This document shows positions 8,152-16,107 of a DNA stretch of 22,165 nucleotides, piece after piece. This DNA comes from an uncultured Dorea sp. GTDB taxonomy: Bacteria > Bacillota > Clostridia > Lachnospirales > Lachnospiraceae. Within the stretch, counting starts at the first letter, position 1. Each line of letters begins with the position of its first letter. The notes beneath the pieces are model-generated. The model made no database searches. It worked only from the letters and a program-made list of their open reading frames with translations, and was not told the DNA's origin. The stretch lies in contig CAJUMF010000048.1 of the NCBI GenBank assembly GCA_910586965.1, forward strand, positions 1-22,165. Reading direction: 5' to 3'. Both the position numbers and the translations under genes were made by a program.

Positions 8152-8180
8152 ATTGTAGCATAAGCGCGGCGAAATTGCCA
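8152..8180 (-). promoter_or_regulatory. Possible promoter of the Rpn-type gene
   Basis: Minus-strand TACAAT (8152-8157) has an extended TGC just upstream and, 17 bp further, TGGCAA (8175-8180), a poor -35. It would give a leader of about 120 nt. The 266-bp gap 8025-8290 otherwise holds only the hairpin at 8206-8253. Confidence 0.3.
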
Positions 8181-8205
8181 TAGAAATTCACGCAGGAAAT
8201 CTTAA

Positions 8206-8253
8206 CGGCAGTTCCGCCTGTCTCTACACATATAGAACCAAGCAGAACTGCCG
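8206..8253. repeat. Inverted repeat / hairpin downstream of gatZ
   Basis: Perfect 9-bp arms CGGCAGTTC (8206-8214) and GAACTGCCG (8245-8253) extend inward with two mismatches to about 15 bp, leaving an 18-nt loop. It lies 37 bp beyond the gatZ stop. On the minus strand TTAAGATTT follows, so it is not a classic U-tract terminator, though it may end or protect the seven-gene transcript. Confidence 0.45.
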
Positions 8254-8290
8254 CATCTGTCAGGATTTCCCCCTGTAACTCCCCGAGCCC

Positions 8291-9592
8291 TTAATACGCC
8301 GCATACTCATAATCTTCCATATACTGCGCGACCCCGTCCTTTATCATCGCAAGCGGCGTCTTAGCAAGCTCCCCGCTCACAATCTTATCATACTGTTTCG
8401 GAAGATACTGATGGATAATGTTCATCGGAATCTCTATCTCCGAAAGATTCCCGATCAGCTTATCGATTGCCCCCTGGACTTTCTCGTCTCCGATGTAATA
8501 CCGGCACCGGTCAGAGTAGCTGTATTTTCTTGCAAAGGCTATCTCCCCCTCGCTGCCATGGTAGTGTTTCTTCCAGTTTTTGGGCTCTTCCAGCATAGCG
8601 TCGATCAGAACGTCCTCAAAGCGCGCCCTTCTTTCTTCGGGAACCAGCTCTTCCTCCACCCTGCTCAAGGCAAAGAGGGATTCCCTCAAGCCAAAGGTAA
8701 GCGCCGGGCCTACTTTCAAAATGGCAATCCCGTCCTCCACCATCTCCTTTAAGCACTTCCTGCTCTGGTAATCCGTGGAATGCCCCTCGAAGACAATCTC
8801 CGGATAATCCTTAAGGCTTTCGCACAGAGCTTTCGCATCATCCCGGTCATAGTAAAATACCTGCGCGTCGCCAAACTCCACACCCGGCTGCACCACAACC
8901 GCGATAACGTCATTCCATGCGTCCTGCGCCCCTTCTTCCGCGAAAATGCGCTTGTATGTGTCCACGGTGTCACGGAAATCTTCCGGCCTGGTAACGTTTA
9001 TACCCTCTTCCGCCTCCTGCGCTCCGCCTGGAATCGGAACCTCGCTCCCGATGATGAAGACCGGGCGCATAGCATCCGGGTTCGCCGCCTTTACCTTTTC
9101 ATAGGAATCCATACATGCCTTATAAAGCCTCACGCCTCTCCTTGCGATGACCTCTGTCGCCAGCATCTCCGTCTTCGAATCATCTCCCAGTTTCATGCTC
9201 GTATCCAGATGTATCTTTGTAAATCCTGCCTCCACAAACTCACGGACCAAATCCTCTGCCTTCTTCATCGCCTCTTTTTCCGGCTCGTCGCTCCAAGTGA
9301 GCGGCCCGAGATGGTCTCCCGCAAGGATCAGGAGGCTTTCATCCACGCCCAGGCTCTCTGCCATCCCGGTCACGAGGGCTTTAAAGTCCTTCGGGCGCAT
9401 TCCCGTATATCCTCCGAACTGATTCACCTGGTTTGCCGTCGCCTCGATAAGCACCGGGCGTCTGGACGCTTTCGCCCTCTCAAGGGCTGCCTCCAGCACA
9501 TATTTATTCGCGCTGCAGTAGGATGGGATTCCTACCTTCTCACCGTTTCTTCTTTGCTCCACCATCTTGTGGAGCGGATGGACTGCCGCCAT
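8291..9592 (-). CDS. gatZ: GatZ/KbaZ-family protein (tagatose-bisphosphate aldolase subunit or ketose-phosphate epimerase)
   Basis: PF08013 family protein of 433 residues, near the usual ~420. It closely follows E. coli KbaZ by recall: EATANQVNQFGGYTGM, AGDHLGP, KIHLDTSM, GSEVPIPGG, VVQPGVEFG, HSTDYQ, LKVGPALTFGLRE and YSYSDR..YY are all present. In E. coli GatZ/KbaZ is needed for full activity of GatY/KbaY. A member of the same family in Agrobacterium was reported to epimerise D-tagatose 6-phosphate to fructose 6-phosphate, so either role is possible here. I chose the ATG at 9592, with GGAGG seven bases upstream; the in-frame start at 9640 would overlap gatD. Last gene of the seven-gene operon, 31 nt after gatD. 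Confidence 0.9.
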   Translation of the reverse strand: MAAVHPLHKMVEQRRNGEKVGIPSYCSANKYVLEAALERAKASRRPVLIEATANQVNQFGGYTGMRPKDFKALVTGMAESLGVDESLLILAGDHLGPLTWSDEPEKEAMKKAEDLVREFVEAGFTKIHLDTSMKLGDDSKTEMLATEVIARRGVRLYKACMDSYEKVKAANPDAMRPVFIIGSEVPIPGGAQEAEEGINVTRPEDFRDTVDTYKRIFAEEGAQDAWNDVIAVVVQPGVEFGDAQVFYYDRDDAKALCESLKDYPEIVFEGHSTDYQSRKCLKEMVEDGIAILKVGPALTFGLRESLFALSRVEEELVPEERRARFEDVLIDAMLEEPKNWKKHYHGSEGEIAFARKYSYSDRCRYYIGDEKVQGAIDKLIGNLSEIEIPMNIIHQYLPKQYDKIVSGELAKTPLAMIKDGVAQYMEDYEYAAY

Positions 9593-9623
9593 GTCTCTTC
9601 CTCCATATATCCTGTTCTGTCTG

Positions 9624-10682
9624 TTACTGCTCACTGTCAATCAGTATCTTGCCCTTTACTGTTCCGGGCGTCTTATACCACTCCAACGCATCCGCGATTT
9701 TTTCAAGGGGTACTTTTTTATAGATAAACGACTCGTCAAATTTCAAATCCCCGGTCTTGAAATAATGGGCTACCGCCTTCCACTCATGCCCCGGGAACGG
9801 CGCGCTGTAAGACATCCAGGAGCCGGTGAGGGTGAATTCCTTGCGGTTCATATTCTCCCACTCTTTCACCGTAAAGCTCAAATCCTTCGTAGGAGTGCCT
9901 ACAAAGCATACATTCGCCTTGTTTGCCGCCAGCTCGAATGCCATCTTCATCGTAATCGTATTGCCCGCCGTCTCAAACACATAGTCAAAGCCTCTTCCTT
10001 CCGTCAGCTCCATTGCCTTTTCCATAAAGTCTTTTTCCAGCGTGTTGATGCCGGCCGTCGCCCCCAGGCGCATCCCAAGCTCCAGGCGGGAAGGCTCGAT
10101 GTCAAATACGACTGCCTCCGCGGCGCCAAAGATTTTCGCCCACTGCATCACGAACATGCCGATGGTTCCGCCTCCTAACACGGCTACCGTCTTGCCGCCC
10201 TCATAGGGAACTCTCTTAAGCCCGTGGAGAGCCACGGTTGCAGGCTCGAAAAACGCGCCCTGCTCAAAAGACACTTCCTCCTCGAATTTCACCGCATTTT
10301 TCTCCGGAACTACCACATACTCCGCAAAGCTGCCGAATTCCCTGGAGCCGATAAAGCTGTAATTCTTGCACAGGGAATAGTTCCCTTTCTGGCAGTCCTC
10401 GCACTTCATGCAAGGCACAAGAGGCACTCCTGCCACACGGTCTCCTGCCTTTAAGGAAGTGACGCCAGCTCCGGCCTCTTCTACCGTCCCGGAAAATTCA
10501 TGCCCCAGCACATTGGGGAAAAAGTGACAGGCATCCCCGTTTACCCTCGGCACATCCGAGCCGCAGATTCCGGTATACTTTACTTTGATAAGTACCTGTC
10601 CTTCGCCCGGCACCGGCTTTTCGATATCCTCAAAACGGATATCCTCTCTTGCGTGTACTACTCCTGCTTTCATTTTGCTCAT
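9624..10682 (-). CDS. gatD: GatD-like zinc dehydrogenase (galactitol-1-phosphate 5-dehydrogenase family)
   Basis: Medium-chain zinc dehydrogenase of 352 residues. In E. coli, GatD oxidises galactitol 1-phosphate to D-tagatose 6-phosphate. Shared GatD hallmarks (recalled) are GICGSDVPR, the GHEFSG zinc site, FIGSR after the zinc lobe, and GSWMSYSAPFPGHEW near the C-terminus. Catalytic zinc residues are Cys40, His61, Glu62 and Glu146; structural cysteines are 91, 94, 97 and 105; the Rossmann motif is GGGTIG (170-175). The start at 10682 has GAGG eight bases upstream and lies five bases after the kinase stop, so translation is likely coupled. Adjacent GatY and GatZ homologs support a tagatose-phosphate route. 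A non-phosphorylated polyol substrate is an alternative, since no PTS is present. Confidence 0.85.
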   Translation of the reverse strand: MSKMKAGVVHAREDIRFEDIEKPVPGEGQVLIKVKYTGICGSDVPRVNGDACHFFPNVLGHEFSGTVEEAGAGVTSLKAGDRVAGVPLVPCMKCEDCQKGNYSLCKNYSFIGSREFGSFAEYVVVPEKNAVKFEEEVSFEQGAFFEPATVALHGLKRVPYEGGKTVAVLGGGTIGMFVMQWAKIFGAAEAVVFDIEPSRLELGMRLGATAGINTLEKDFMEKAMELTEGRGFDYVFETAGNTITMKMAFELAANKANVCFVGTPTKDLSFTVKEWENMNRKEFTLTGSWMSYSAPFPGHEWKAVAHYFKTGDLKFDESFIYKKVPLEKIADALEWYKTPGTVKGKILIDSEQ

Positions 10683-10687
10683 TTTCC

Positions 10688-12202
10688 TTACCTCTTTCTT
10701 CCCATGACTGCTTTTAAGTTCTCATACAACTGAAGATATATCTCATAATTTTCGTCATACACCTTTTTATTTGCCAGATTCGGCTCGTGCTGACGCTTGA
10801 TCACCACGGTCTTTTTTACCGCCTCCTCAAAGTTATTGTACATTCCCACGCCTACGCCCGCCAGAATCACGGCGCCCAGCGTGGTAGCCGTATCGGACGA
10901 CGGAACGACGATTCTTTTTCCGGTCACGTCCGCCTTGATCTGCGTCCAGAGGAGGGAATTTGCCGAGCCGCCCATAGCCCTAAGCTCCTTCGCCGCTGCC
11001 CCTGCCTCCTCGGCAACCTCGATATTGTGCCTTAAGGACAATGCCACGCCCTCCATAGCCGCCCGCACAAAATGCCCTTTCGTCTTGCTGAAGTCCAGCC
11101 CGTAATACACCCCCTTGGCGTCCGGGTCCCAGATGGGCGTGCGCTCCCCGGACATGTAGGGCAAGAATACCATGCCGTCACTTCCCGGCGCCGTCTTCCC
11201 GGCAATCTCATTGAAAAGCTCCAGAGAGCTTACGCCAAGCTCTTTTCCCTTGATTCTCTCATAGTCGGCAAACTCCTTTTCCAGCCACCGCATCACTCCG
11301 CCGCCGCCTACGGTTCCTCCCTGGAGAATCCACTGCCCCGGCACTGCATGGAAACTTAAGATGAGCCTCGGGTCCGCCTTGTAGGTGTCCAGGCAGATGC
11401 TCATCCCGCCGGCCTGCCCGCCCTGCTCCTGGGTCTCTCCCGGATGCACCACGCCTGCCCCGAGGGTTCCGCAAGCCGCGTCCAAAGCTCCCGCCACAAC
11501 CGGAGTGCCTTTTGCAAGGCCGCACTCCGCCGCCGCTTTTTTCGTCACCTTGCCGACTACCTGATGGCAGGGAACGATATCCGGCAGAACTCCCGGCTCT
11601 ACGCCAAGCTCCCGGCACATGTCCATGTCCCAGACACCATTCCTCATATCAAAGCAGTGAAGGCCGTACCCTTGCGATAACTCCTGGGTAAATTCGCCCG
11701 TCAGCCTGTATGCGATATAGCTGTTGGACTGGAGTATCTTATAAGTATGGGCGTATACTTCCGGCAGATTCCTTTTATACCAGAGAATCTTCGGCGTTGT
11801 GTAGGAAGGGGTGAAGGGATTGCCGCACACCTCGAAGATGCGCTCCTCCCCCACCTTCTCTCCCACTTCCCTGCAGATATCCGCCGCTCTCGTATCCATC
11901 CAGATGGGCGTGTTGGCAAGGACGTTTCCGTCCTTATCCATAGGGATTGCAGACCAGCTCTGCCCGTCAATCCCCACGCCGGCGATTTCCTCCGGCTTTA
12001 TCTTTCCTTTTTCCAGCGTTTCACGCACCGCCCTGCACACTGCCGCCCACCACTCGTCCGGATTCTGCTCCGCCCATCCTGCTTTCGGATAGTACACCGG
12101 ATAGCCTCCGCTGCCGCTTGCAGCCACTGTTCCGTTCTCCTCAAATACGGCGACCTTGCAGGCGCTTGTACCTATATCAATCCCTAATAAATACTGTCTC
12201 AT
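10688..12202 (-). CDS. FGGY carbohydrate kinase 2 (XylB-like, non-canonical substrate motif)
   Basis: ATP-dependent sugar or polyol kinase of 504 residues with both FGGY halves. The N-terminal phosphate loop is GIDIGTS (7-13), the probable catalytic base is Asp241 (GALDAACG), and the adenine-side motifs are GGQAGGM and FLPYMSGERTPIWDPDAKG (347-364). Overall it resembles xylulokinase. But where xylulokinases carry GQMHG it reads GQSWSA (80-85), so the substrate is probably not D-xylulose. Between gatY and gatD, it may phosphorylate a ketohexose such as tagatose, or a hexitol before GatD acts. GGAGG stands five bases before the ATG; the gap to gatY is 16 nt. Confidence 0.87.
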   Translation of the reverse strand: MRQYLLGIDIGTSACKVAVFEENGTVAASGSGGYPVYYPKAGWAEQNPDEWWAAVCRAVRETLEKGKIKPEEIAGVGIDGQSWSAIPMDKDGNVLANTPIWMDTRAADICREVGEKVGEERIFEVCGNPFTPSYTTPKILWYKRNLPEVYAHTYKILQSNSYIAYRLTGEFTQELSQGYGLHCFDMRNGVWDMDMCRELGVEPGVLPDIVPCHQVVGKVTKKAAAECGLAKGTPVVAGALDAACGTLGAGVVHPGETQEQGGQAGGMSICLDTYKADPRLILSFHAVPGQWILQGGTVGGGGVMRWLEKEFADYERIKGKELGVSSLELFNEIAGKTAPGSDGMVFLPYMSGERTPIWDPDAKGVYYGLDFSKTKGHFVRAAMEGVALSLRHNIEVAEEAGAAAKELRAMGGSANSLLWTQIKADVTGKRIVVPSSDTATTLGAVILAGVGVGMYNNFEEAVKKTVVIKRQHEPNLANKKVYDENYEIYLQLYENLKAVMGRKR

Positions 12203-12218
12203 CGAAACCTCCCGCCGG

Positions 12219-13070
12219 TTACTCAGCCTTTCCGTCGCATCCGCACATGACCATGCGGCTCTTAACGATTTCCTTTACTGCCTCTATTCCCACAACGCCC
12301 AATTTCTTCGGGTCAAATGTCTCCGGCTTTTCGCTCAGGAGTTTCTTACATGCATCCGTATACGCAGCCCTGAGCTCCGTCGCAAAGTTCACCTTGCACA
12401 TTCCTCTTTCCACGCACTCCCTTACGTCCTCCTCGCTTAAGCCGGATGCCCCGTGAAGTACAAGCGGAACGCTCACTAAGCTTTTCACCTCGGACACGCG
12501 CTCTTTGTCGAGAACCGGCGTTCCGTGATAGAAACCGTGCGCCGTGCCGATGGCTACCGCAAGAGAAGTAACGCCTGTCCGCTCCACAAATTCCCTTGCC
12601 TCCTCAGGGTCTGTGTTCGTGTCCGCGTCCGCCTCCAAGTCGTCCTCTTTTCCGCCCACTTTCCCAAGCTCGGCCTCCACCGGAATCCCAAGGGCATTTG
12701 CCACATCCGCCACTTTTTTAGAGACAGCCACATTCCCCTCAAAATCCTCATGGGAGCCGTCAATCATAACCGATGTGTACCCTGCCTTCATGGCCTGGAC
12801 TGCCAGCTCAAAGCTGCTGCCGTGGTCAAGGTGCAGGCATACCGGCACCGACGCTTTCTTGGCCTCCGCGGACACCATCGCAAAATACGTCTCCAGCGTT
12901 CCGTACTTAATCGTAGACGGCGTGGTCTGGATCATGACAGGAGCCTTTAATTCCTCCGCAGCCTGGATGATGGCTTTCACCATCTCCATATTTTCCGCAT
13001 TGAACGCTCCCACTGCATAGTTTCCTTTCTGTGCATCCTTTAACATTTTTGTTGATGTAACTAATGGCAT
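12219..13070 (-). CDS. gatY: Class II ketose-bisphosphate aldolase, GatY/KbaY-like
   Basis: Zinc-dependent class II aldolase of 283 residues, cleaving a ketose 1,6-bisphosphate (or ketose 1-phosphate) to dihydroxyacetone phosphate plus an aldehyde. Visible active-site features are Asp82-His83 (HLDHGSS), AELGKVGG (133-140), His178 (IGTAHGFYHG), His206 (LHGASG) and KVNFATELR (226-234), all typical of GatY/KbaY/FbaA. GatZ in the same operon favours tagatose 1,6-bisphosphate over fructose 1,6-bisphosphate. Strong AGGAGGT ribosome site before the ATG, 18 nt after the DeoR stop. No PfkB kinase to make the bisphosphate is present in the window. Confidence 0.9.
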   Translation of the reverse strand: MPLVTSTKMLKDAQKGNYAVGAFNAENMEMVKAIIQAAEELKAPVMIQTTPSTIKYGTLETYFAMVSAEAKKASVPVCLHLDHGSSFELAVQAMKAGYTSVMIDGSHEDFEGNVAVSKKVADVANALGIPVEAELGKVGGKEDDLEADADTNTDPEEAREFVERTGVTSLAVAIGTAHGFYHGTPVLDKERVSEVKSLVSVPLVLHGASGLSEEDVRECVERGMCKVNFATELRAAYTDACKKLLSEKPETFDPKKLGVVGIEAVKEIVKSRMVMCGCDGKAE

Positions 13071-13088
13071 AACGCTACCTCCTATATA

Positions 13089-13868
13089 TTAATTTTTATT
13101 TTTTCTGTCAGGGTAAATACACTCAATCCCTAATCTCTCAAACTCTTTCATCCACTGCGCCGAAGGTTTCCTGTCCGTCACCACTTTATTGATATCGTCA
13201 AGGCCAGTGATCCTTGTGAATGCCGACTTGCCGAACTTCGAGCTGTCAACTACAAGAATCCTTTCATTCGCGGCTCTTAGCATCGCCCTCTTGCTGTCCG
13301 CATCCTGTTCGTCGGAGTCCGTAAGGCCCGTCTCCATCGTCAGCCCTTTGCAGGAAATAAATGCTTTGTCTACATGGTAATAGCTGATCATCTGGTTGGT
13401 CCGGGGTCCTACCAGCCCAAAAGAGCGCTCCCTCGACACGCCCCCCGTGGAGATTACGTTCCATTCCGGAACATCAAACAGCTCGATAATGATCTCTACA
13501 GAGTTCGTAATGACCGTCAGCTTTTTCTTTTTTCTTAAGCCCCTTGCTATGTAAGCCGCCGTGGAGCTGGCGTCAAGCATCACCGCCTCCCCGTCTCTCA
13601 CCAGTTCGTCCGTAAGCTCGGCAATCCTCTGCTTTTCCACGATCATCTGGTTTTTTCGTATGTTGAAAGGAAGGTCAAAAATACTGTGTTCATTCAGCAC
13701 GGCGCCCCCGTAGCTCTTAATCACAAGGCCGTCATTCTCAAGCTTTTCTAAGTCTCTGCGGATTGTTTCCTCCGAAACCCCGTAATGCTGGCTGAGCTCG
13801 CTGACCACAACTCTCTTTTCACTCTGCAGCTTTTCTAAAATCTCGTTCCGCCTCTCTATCGCTAACAT
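13089..13868 (-). CDS. DeoR-family transcriptional regulator
   Basis: Regulator of 259 residues. The N-terminal DeoR helix-turn-helix (about 6-57) shows VSELSQHYGVSEETIRRDLEK and ends GLVIKSYGGAVL. The C-terminal DeoRC domain (about 75-235), related to ribose-5-phosphate isomerase, senses phosphorylated sugars; GLTMETGLTDSDEQD, ILVVDSSKFG and ..ITGLDDIN.V.TD are typical. CAGGAGG lies before the ATG. Encoded as the third gene of the seven-gene operon, 27 nt after the aldolase and 18 nt before gatY, so it probably controls its own operon from the repeat region at 16061-16092 and responds to a phosphorylated intermediate made by the operon kinases. Confidence 0.92.
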   Translation of the reverse strand: MLAIERRNEILEKLQSEKRVVVSELSQHYGVSEETIRRDLEKLENDGLVIKSYGGAVLNEHSIFDLPFNIRKNQMIVEKQRIAELTDELVRDGEAVMLDASSTAAYIARGLRKKKKLTVITNSVEIIIELFDVPEWNVISTGGVSRERSFGLVGPRTNQMISYYHVDKAFISCKGLTMETGLTDSDEQDADSKRAMLRAANERILVVDSSKFGKSAFTRITGLDDINKVVTDRKPSAQWMKEFERLGIECIYPDRKNKN

Positions 13869-13895
13869 CTCACACCTCCTGTCCGCACCTGCCGC

Positions 13896-14567
13896 CTACG
13901 GGTTTGCCGGATGCTTTCCGGGCAATCCCATATTCCTTCTGATCTCATACAATTCTTCCACCCTTTTTTCATCTAAAATCTGCGGGCCGCCCAGCATCTT
14001 TGCCTGGTACATAAGACGGGCATAAAACTCCAGCGATTCCATCTTGTGGTACGCGTTCAGCAACGTGTCGGAATAGGTAAGGGCGCCGTGGTTCTCAAGC
14101 AATACCGAATCATACTGCTGAAGGTACGGCATGATGGAATCCGGAACTTCCGCGGTAGAAGGGGTTCCGTACTTCGCAAGGGGAACGCCCCCCAGCGCGA
14201 TTACCGCCTCCGGCATGATAGGCTCCATAAGCGGGATGCCGGCAATCGCAAAGGTCGTGGCGTACATCGGGTGTGCATGTACCACCGCCCCCACGTCCGG
14301 GCGCTCCTTATACACTCTCATATGCATCTTTACCTCGGAGGAAGGACGGAATCCTTCATTCGCCTCCAGCACGTTTCCCATGCCGTCCACCCTGCAGATA
14401 TAGTCCGGCGTCATGAAACCCTTGCTGACCCCTGTGGGGGTGCAGAAGAATTCATCCTCACTGAGCTTTACGGAAAAATTACCGTCATTCGCCGCCACCA
14501 TCCCCCGGTTATAGACTCTCCTGCCAATCTCGCACATCTCTTCTTTTATTTCATACTCTGTTTTCAT
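13896..14567 (-). CDS. Class II aldolase/adducin family sugar-phosphate aldolase (FucA/RhaD-type)
   Basis: Zinc-dependent aldolase of 223 residues, the length of L-fuculose-1-phosphate aldolase (~215). Zinc ligands are His97 and His99 (HAHP) and His160 (ENHG); Glu78 (SSE) is the catalytic acid/base; the phosphate-binding GNFS (29-32) and TPTG (43-46) are present. Family enzymes split a 1-phosphorylated deoxyketose to dihydroxyacetone phosphate plus lactaldehyde. The rhamnulokinase homolog just upstream (48-nt gap) supports an L-rhamnulose- or L-fuculose-1-phosphate substrate. No isomerase is visible. I chose the ATG at 14567 (GGAG eight bases upstream) over a GTG at 14603 lying inside a tandem duplication. 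Confidence 0.87.
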   Translation of the reverse strand: MKTEYEIKEEMCEIGRRVYNRGMVAANDGNFSVKLSEDEFFCTPTGVSKGFMTPDYICRVDGMGNVLEANEGFRPSSEVKMHMRVYKERPDVGAVVHAHPMYATTFAIAGIPLMEPIMPEAVIALGGVPLAKYGTPSTAEVPDSIMPYLQQYDSVLLENHGALTYSDTLLNAYHKMESLEFYARLMYQAKMLGGPQILDEKRVEELYEIRRNMGLPGKHPANP

Positions 14568-14595
14568 CTGCAATTCTCCTTTTACGCTCTCTTCT

Positions 14596-14626
14596 CTTGT
14601 CACACTTTTCCCTTGTCACACTTTTC
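14596..14626. repeat. 16-bp tandem duplication spanning the rhaB stop codon
   Basis: CTTGTCACACTTTTC occurs at 14596-14610 and again at 14612-14626, a period of 16. The duplicated unit contains the rhaB stop (TGA, at 14616-14618), so a copy of the gene's last codons and stop follows it. It looks like a recent slippage duplication that lengthened the rhaB-aldolase gap. Confidence 0.75.
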
Positions 14627-16031
14627 TCCCGTCCGGATTATATTGTTTTATACCGAAGGACTCCCGGATGCATCTCCTTGCCTGCGCCAAATCCTCAAAC
14701 ACTCCGTCGCCTAACATCTGCACCGCGATATTTCCGATGGCAGTAGCCTCGGCAGGGCCCGCCGACACCTTTCTCCCCGTATAGACAGCCGTCAGCTCAT
14801 TCAGATAATCCGCGCTGGAGCCGCCGCCCACTACATAGATGGTGCCGTAATGTTTTCCCGTCATCTCTTCCATGAATCCAAGCGTATCCGCATAGCACCT
14901 CGCAAGGCTGTGATAGATGACCGCCGCAAGCTCCGCCAGAGTCTCCGGGACCTGCTGCCCGGTCTTCCTGCAAAAGTCCTGCACCGCCTCTGTCATGCTC
15001 TCCGGAGCCAGAAAGCTACCGTCGTTGCAGTCCACCAAAGAACGGATCTTTGCCCCCGCCGCCTCTTTGCAGATCTGTGCGTAGCCAAGTTCCGGCGCCA
15101 GCTCTTTTCTTACGGACTGTATCATCCAAAGCCCCATAATGTTTCTCAAGTATCTGTACCTGTGAGCATAGCCCCCTTCATTGGTAAAGCCAGACCTCAT
15201 GCTCTTTTCGGAGCAGTCCGGCGCATCCCTCTCCACTCCCATAAGCGACCATGTGCCGGAGCTTATATAGAGGACATCTTCCTCTCCTGCCGGAACCGCC
15301 AGCACCGCCGAGCCTGTATCGTGAGACGCCGGCAGCACGACCTTGCAGTCAAATCCAACTTCCCGCCTCACCTCCTCGGCAAGATGCCCCGCCAAGGTTC
15401 CCGGCATGGATATCTCCTGAAAGATTTTCTTTGGGAATCCCAGCATGTCAAGAAGTTCCGTATCCCAGTCGTTGGTCACGGCGTTCACTAACTGCCCCGT
15501 AGTCGCAATGGTATATTCCGCGCATTTTGCCCCGGTCAGGAGGAAATGAAAATAATCCGGCGTCATAAGAAGGGTCTCTGCCGCCCTCAGATACTCCGGA
15601 TGCTCCTCTTTGATTGCCTGGAGCTGGTAGATGGTGTTGTAGACCTGCTTTTGTATGCCGGTCCGTTTATAGAGCATCTCCTGCGAGATGACCGCCTCCA
15701 CCTTCTTGTCCATCCCTCTCGTTCTCTTATCCCGGTAGCCGACGCACGGGCCTAAGACACGGTCTTCCTTATCAAGCAGAACAAAATCCACACCCCAGGT
15801 GTCTACTCCCATAGACACCGGAACCTTTCCAAGCTCGCCGCACCGTCTCATCCCCTGCTTAATCTCCGAAAACAGCCTGTCAAAATCCCAGCAGAGCGCT
15901 CCGTCAATCTCCTTCATCCCATTCTGGAAACGGTAAACCTCCTCAAGGCACAGACGGCCGTCTTCCATATGCGCCAGCATATGCCGCCCGCTGGATGCAC
16001 CGATATCCACCGCCAGATAATATCCTTTCAC
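14616..16031 (-). CDS. rhaB: Rhamnulokinase-like FGGY kinase (RhaB)
   Basis: Kinase phosphorylating L-rhamnulose (or the related L-fuculose) at O1 before aldol cleavage. The 471-residue product has the RhaB-type phosphate loop AVDIGASSGRH (7-17), the substrate motif DTWGVDFVLLD (77-87) as in E. coli RhaB, YRDKRT (99-104), catalytic Asp238 (ASHDTGS), SSGTWSLMG and a C-terminal GGGSSADYLN. I chose the GTG at 16031: AAAGGGG lies seven bases upstream and it puts YYLAVDIG at the N-terminus as in homologs. The ATGs at 16061 and 16136 lack a ribosome site and would lie in the regulatory repeats. First gene of the seven-gene operon, with a promoter at 16108-16136. Confidence 0.9.
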   Translation of the reverse strand: MKGYYLAVDIGASSGRHMLAHMEDGRLCLEEVYRFQNGMKEIDGALCWDFDRLFSEIKQGMRRCGELGKVPVSMGVDTWGVDFVLLDKEDRVLGPCVGYRDKRTRGMDKKVEAVISQEMLYKRTGIQKQVYNTIYQLQAIKEEHPEYLRAAETLLMTPDYFHFLLTGAKCAEYTIATTGQLVNAVTNDWDTELLDMLGFPKKIFQEISMPGTLAGHLAEEVRREVGFDCKVVLPASHDTGSAVLAVPAGEEDVLYISSGTWSLMGVERDAPDCSEKSMRSGFTNEGGYAHRYRYLRNIMGLWMIQSVRKELAPELGYAQICKEAAGAKIRSLVDCNDGSFLAPESMTEAVQDFCRKTGQQVPETLAELAAVIYHSLARCYADTLGFMEEMTGKHYGTIYVVGGGSSADYLNELTAVYTGRKVSAGPAEATAIGNIAVQMLGDGVFEDLAQARRCIRESFGIKQYNPDGRKV

Positions 16032-16060
16032 CTTCCTGCCCCTTTCCCGACAACTAACCA

Positions 16061-16092
16061 TGTTGTTTTTATTGTATTTCATTGTTGTTTTT
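16061..16092. promoter_or_regulatory. Direct repeat in the rhaB leader, candidate DeoR-family operator
   Basis: TGTTGTTTTT occurs at 16061-16070 and 16083-16092, exactly 22 bp apart (about two helical turns). The surrounding leader is full of related T/G runs. Phased T-rich direct repeats are usual for DeoR-family sites, and these lie between the promoter and the GTG start of the operon that encodes a DeoR protein. The assignment is inferred from position and pattern. Confidence 0.5.
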
Positions 16093-16107
16093 CTTTGTTT
16101 TAAAATT

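Noticed and set aside
8025..8153. N-terminal extension of the Rpn-type protein
   Set aside because: The added hydrophobic residues have no ribosome site, and a candidate promoter -10 overlaps the upstream start; GGAG precedes the ATG at 8024.
8780..9727. 315-codon plus-strand ORF opposite gatZ
   Set aside because: Arg/His/Leu-rich antisense shadow of a gene with strong family motifs; no domain recognised and no operon context on the plus strand.
14046..14714. 222-codon plus-strand ORF opposite the class II aldolase
   Set aside because: Antisense shadow; the minus strand encodes the HAHP and ENHG zinc motifs of a real aldolase.
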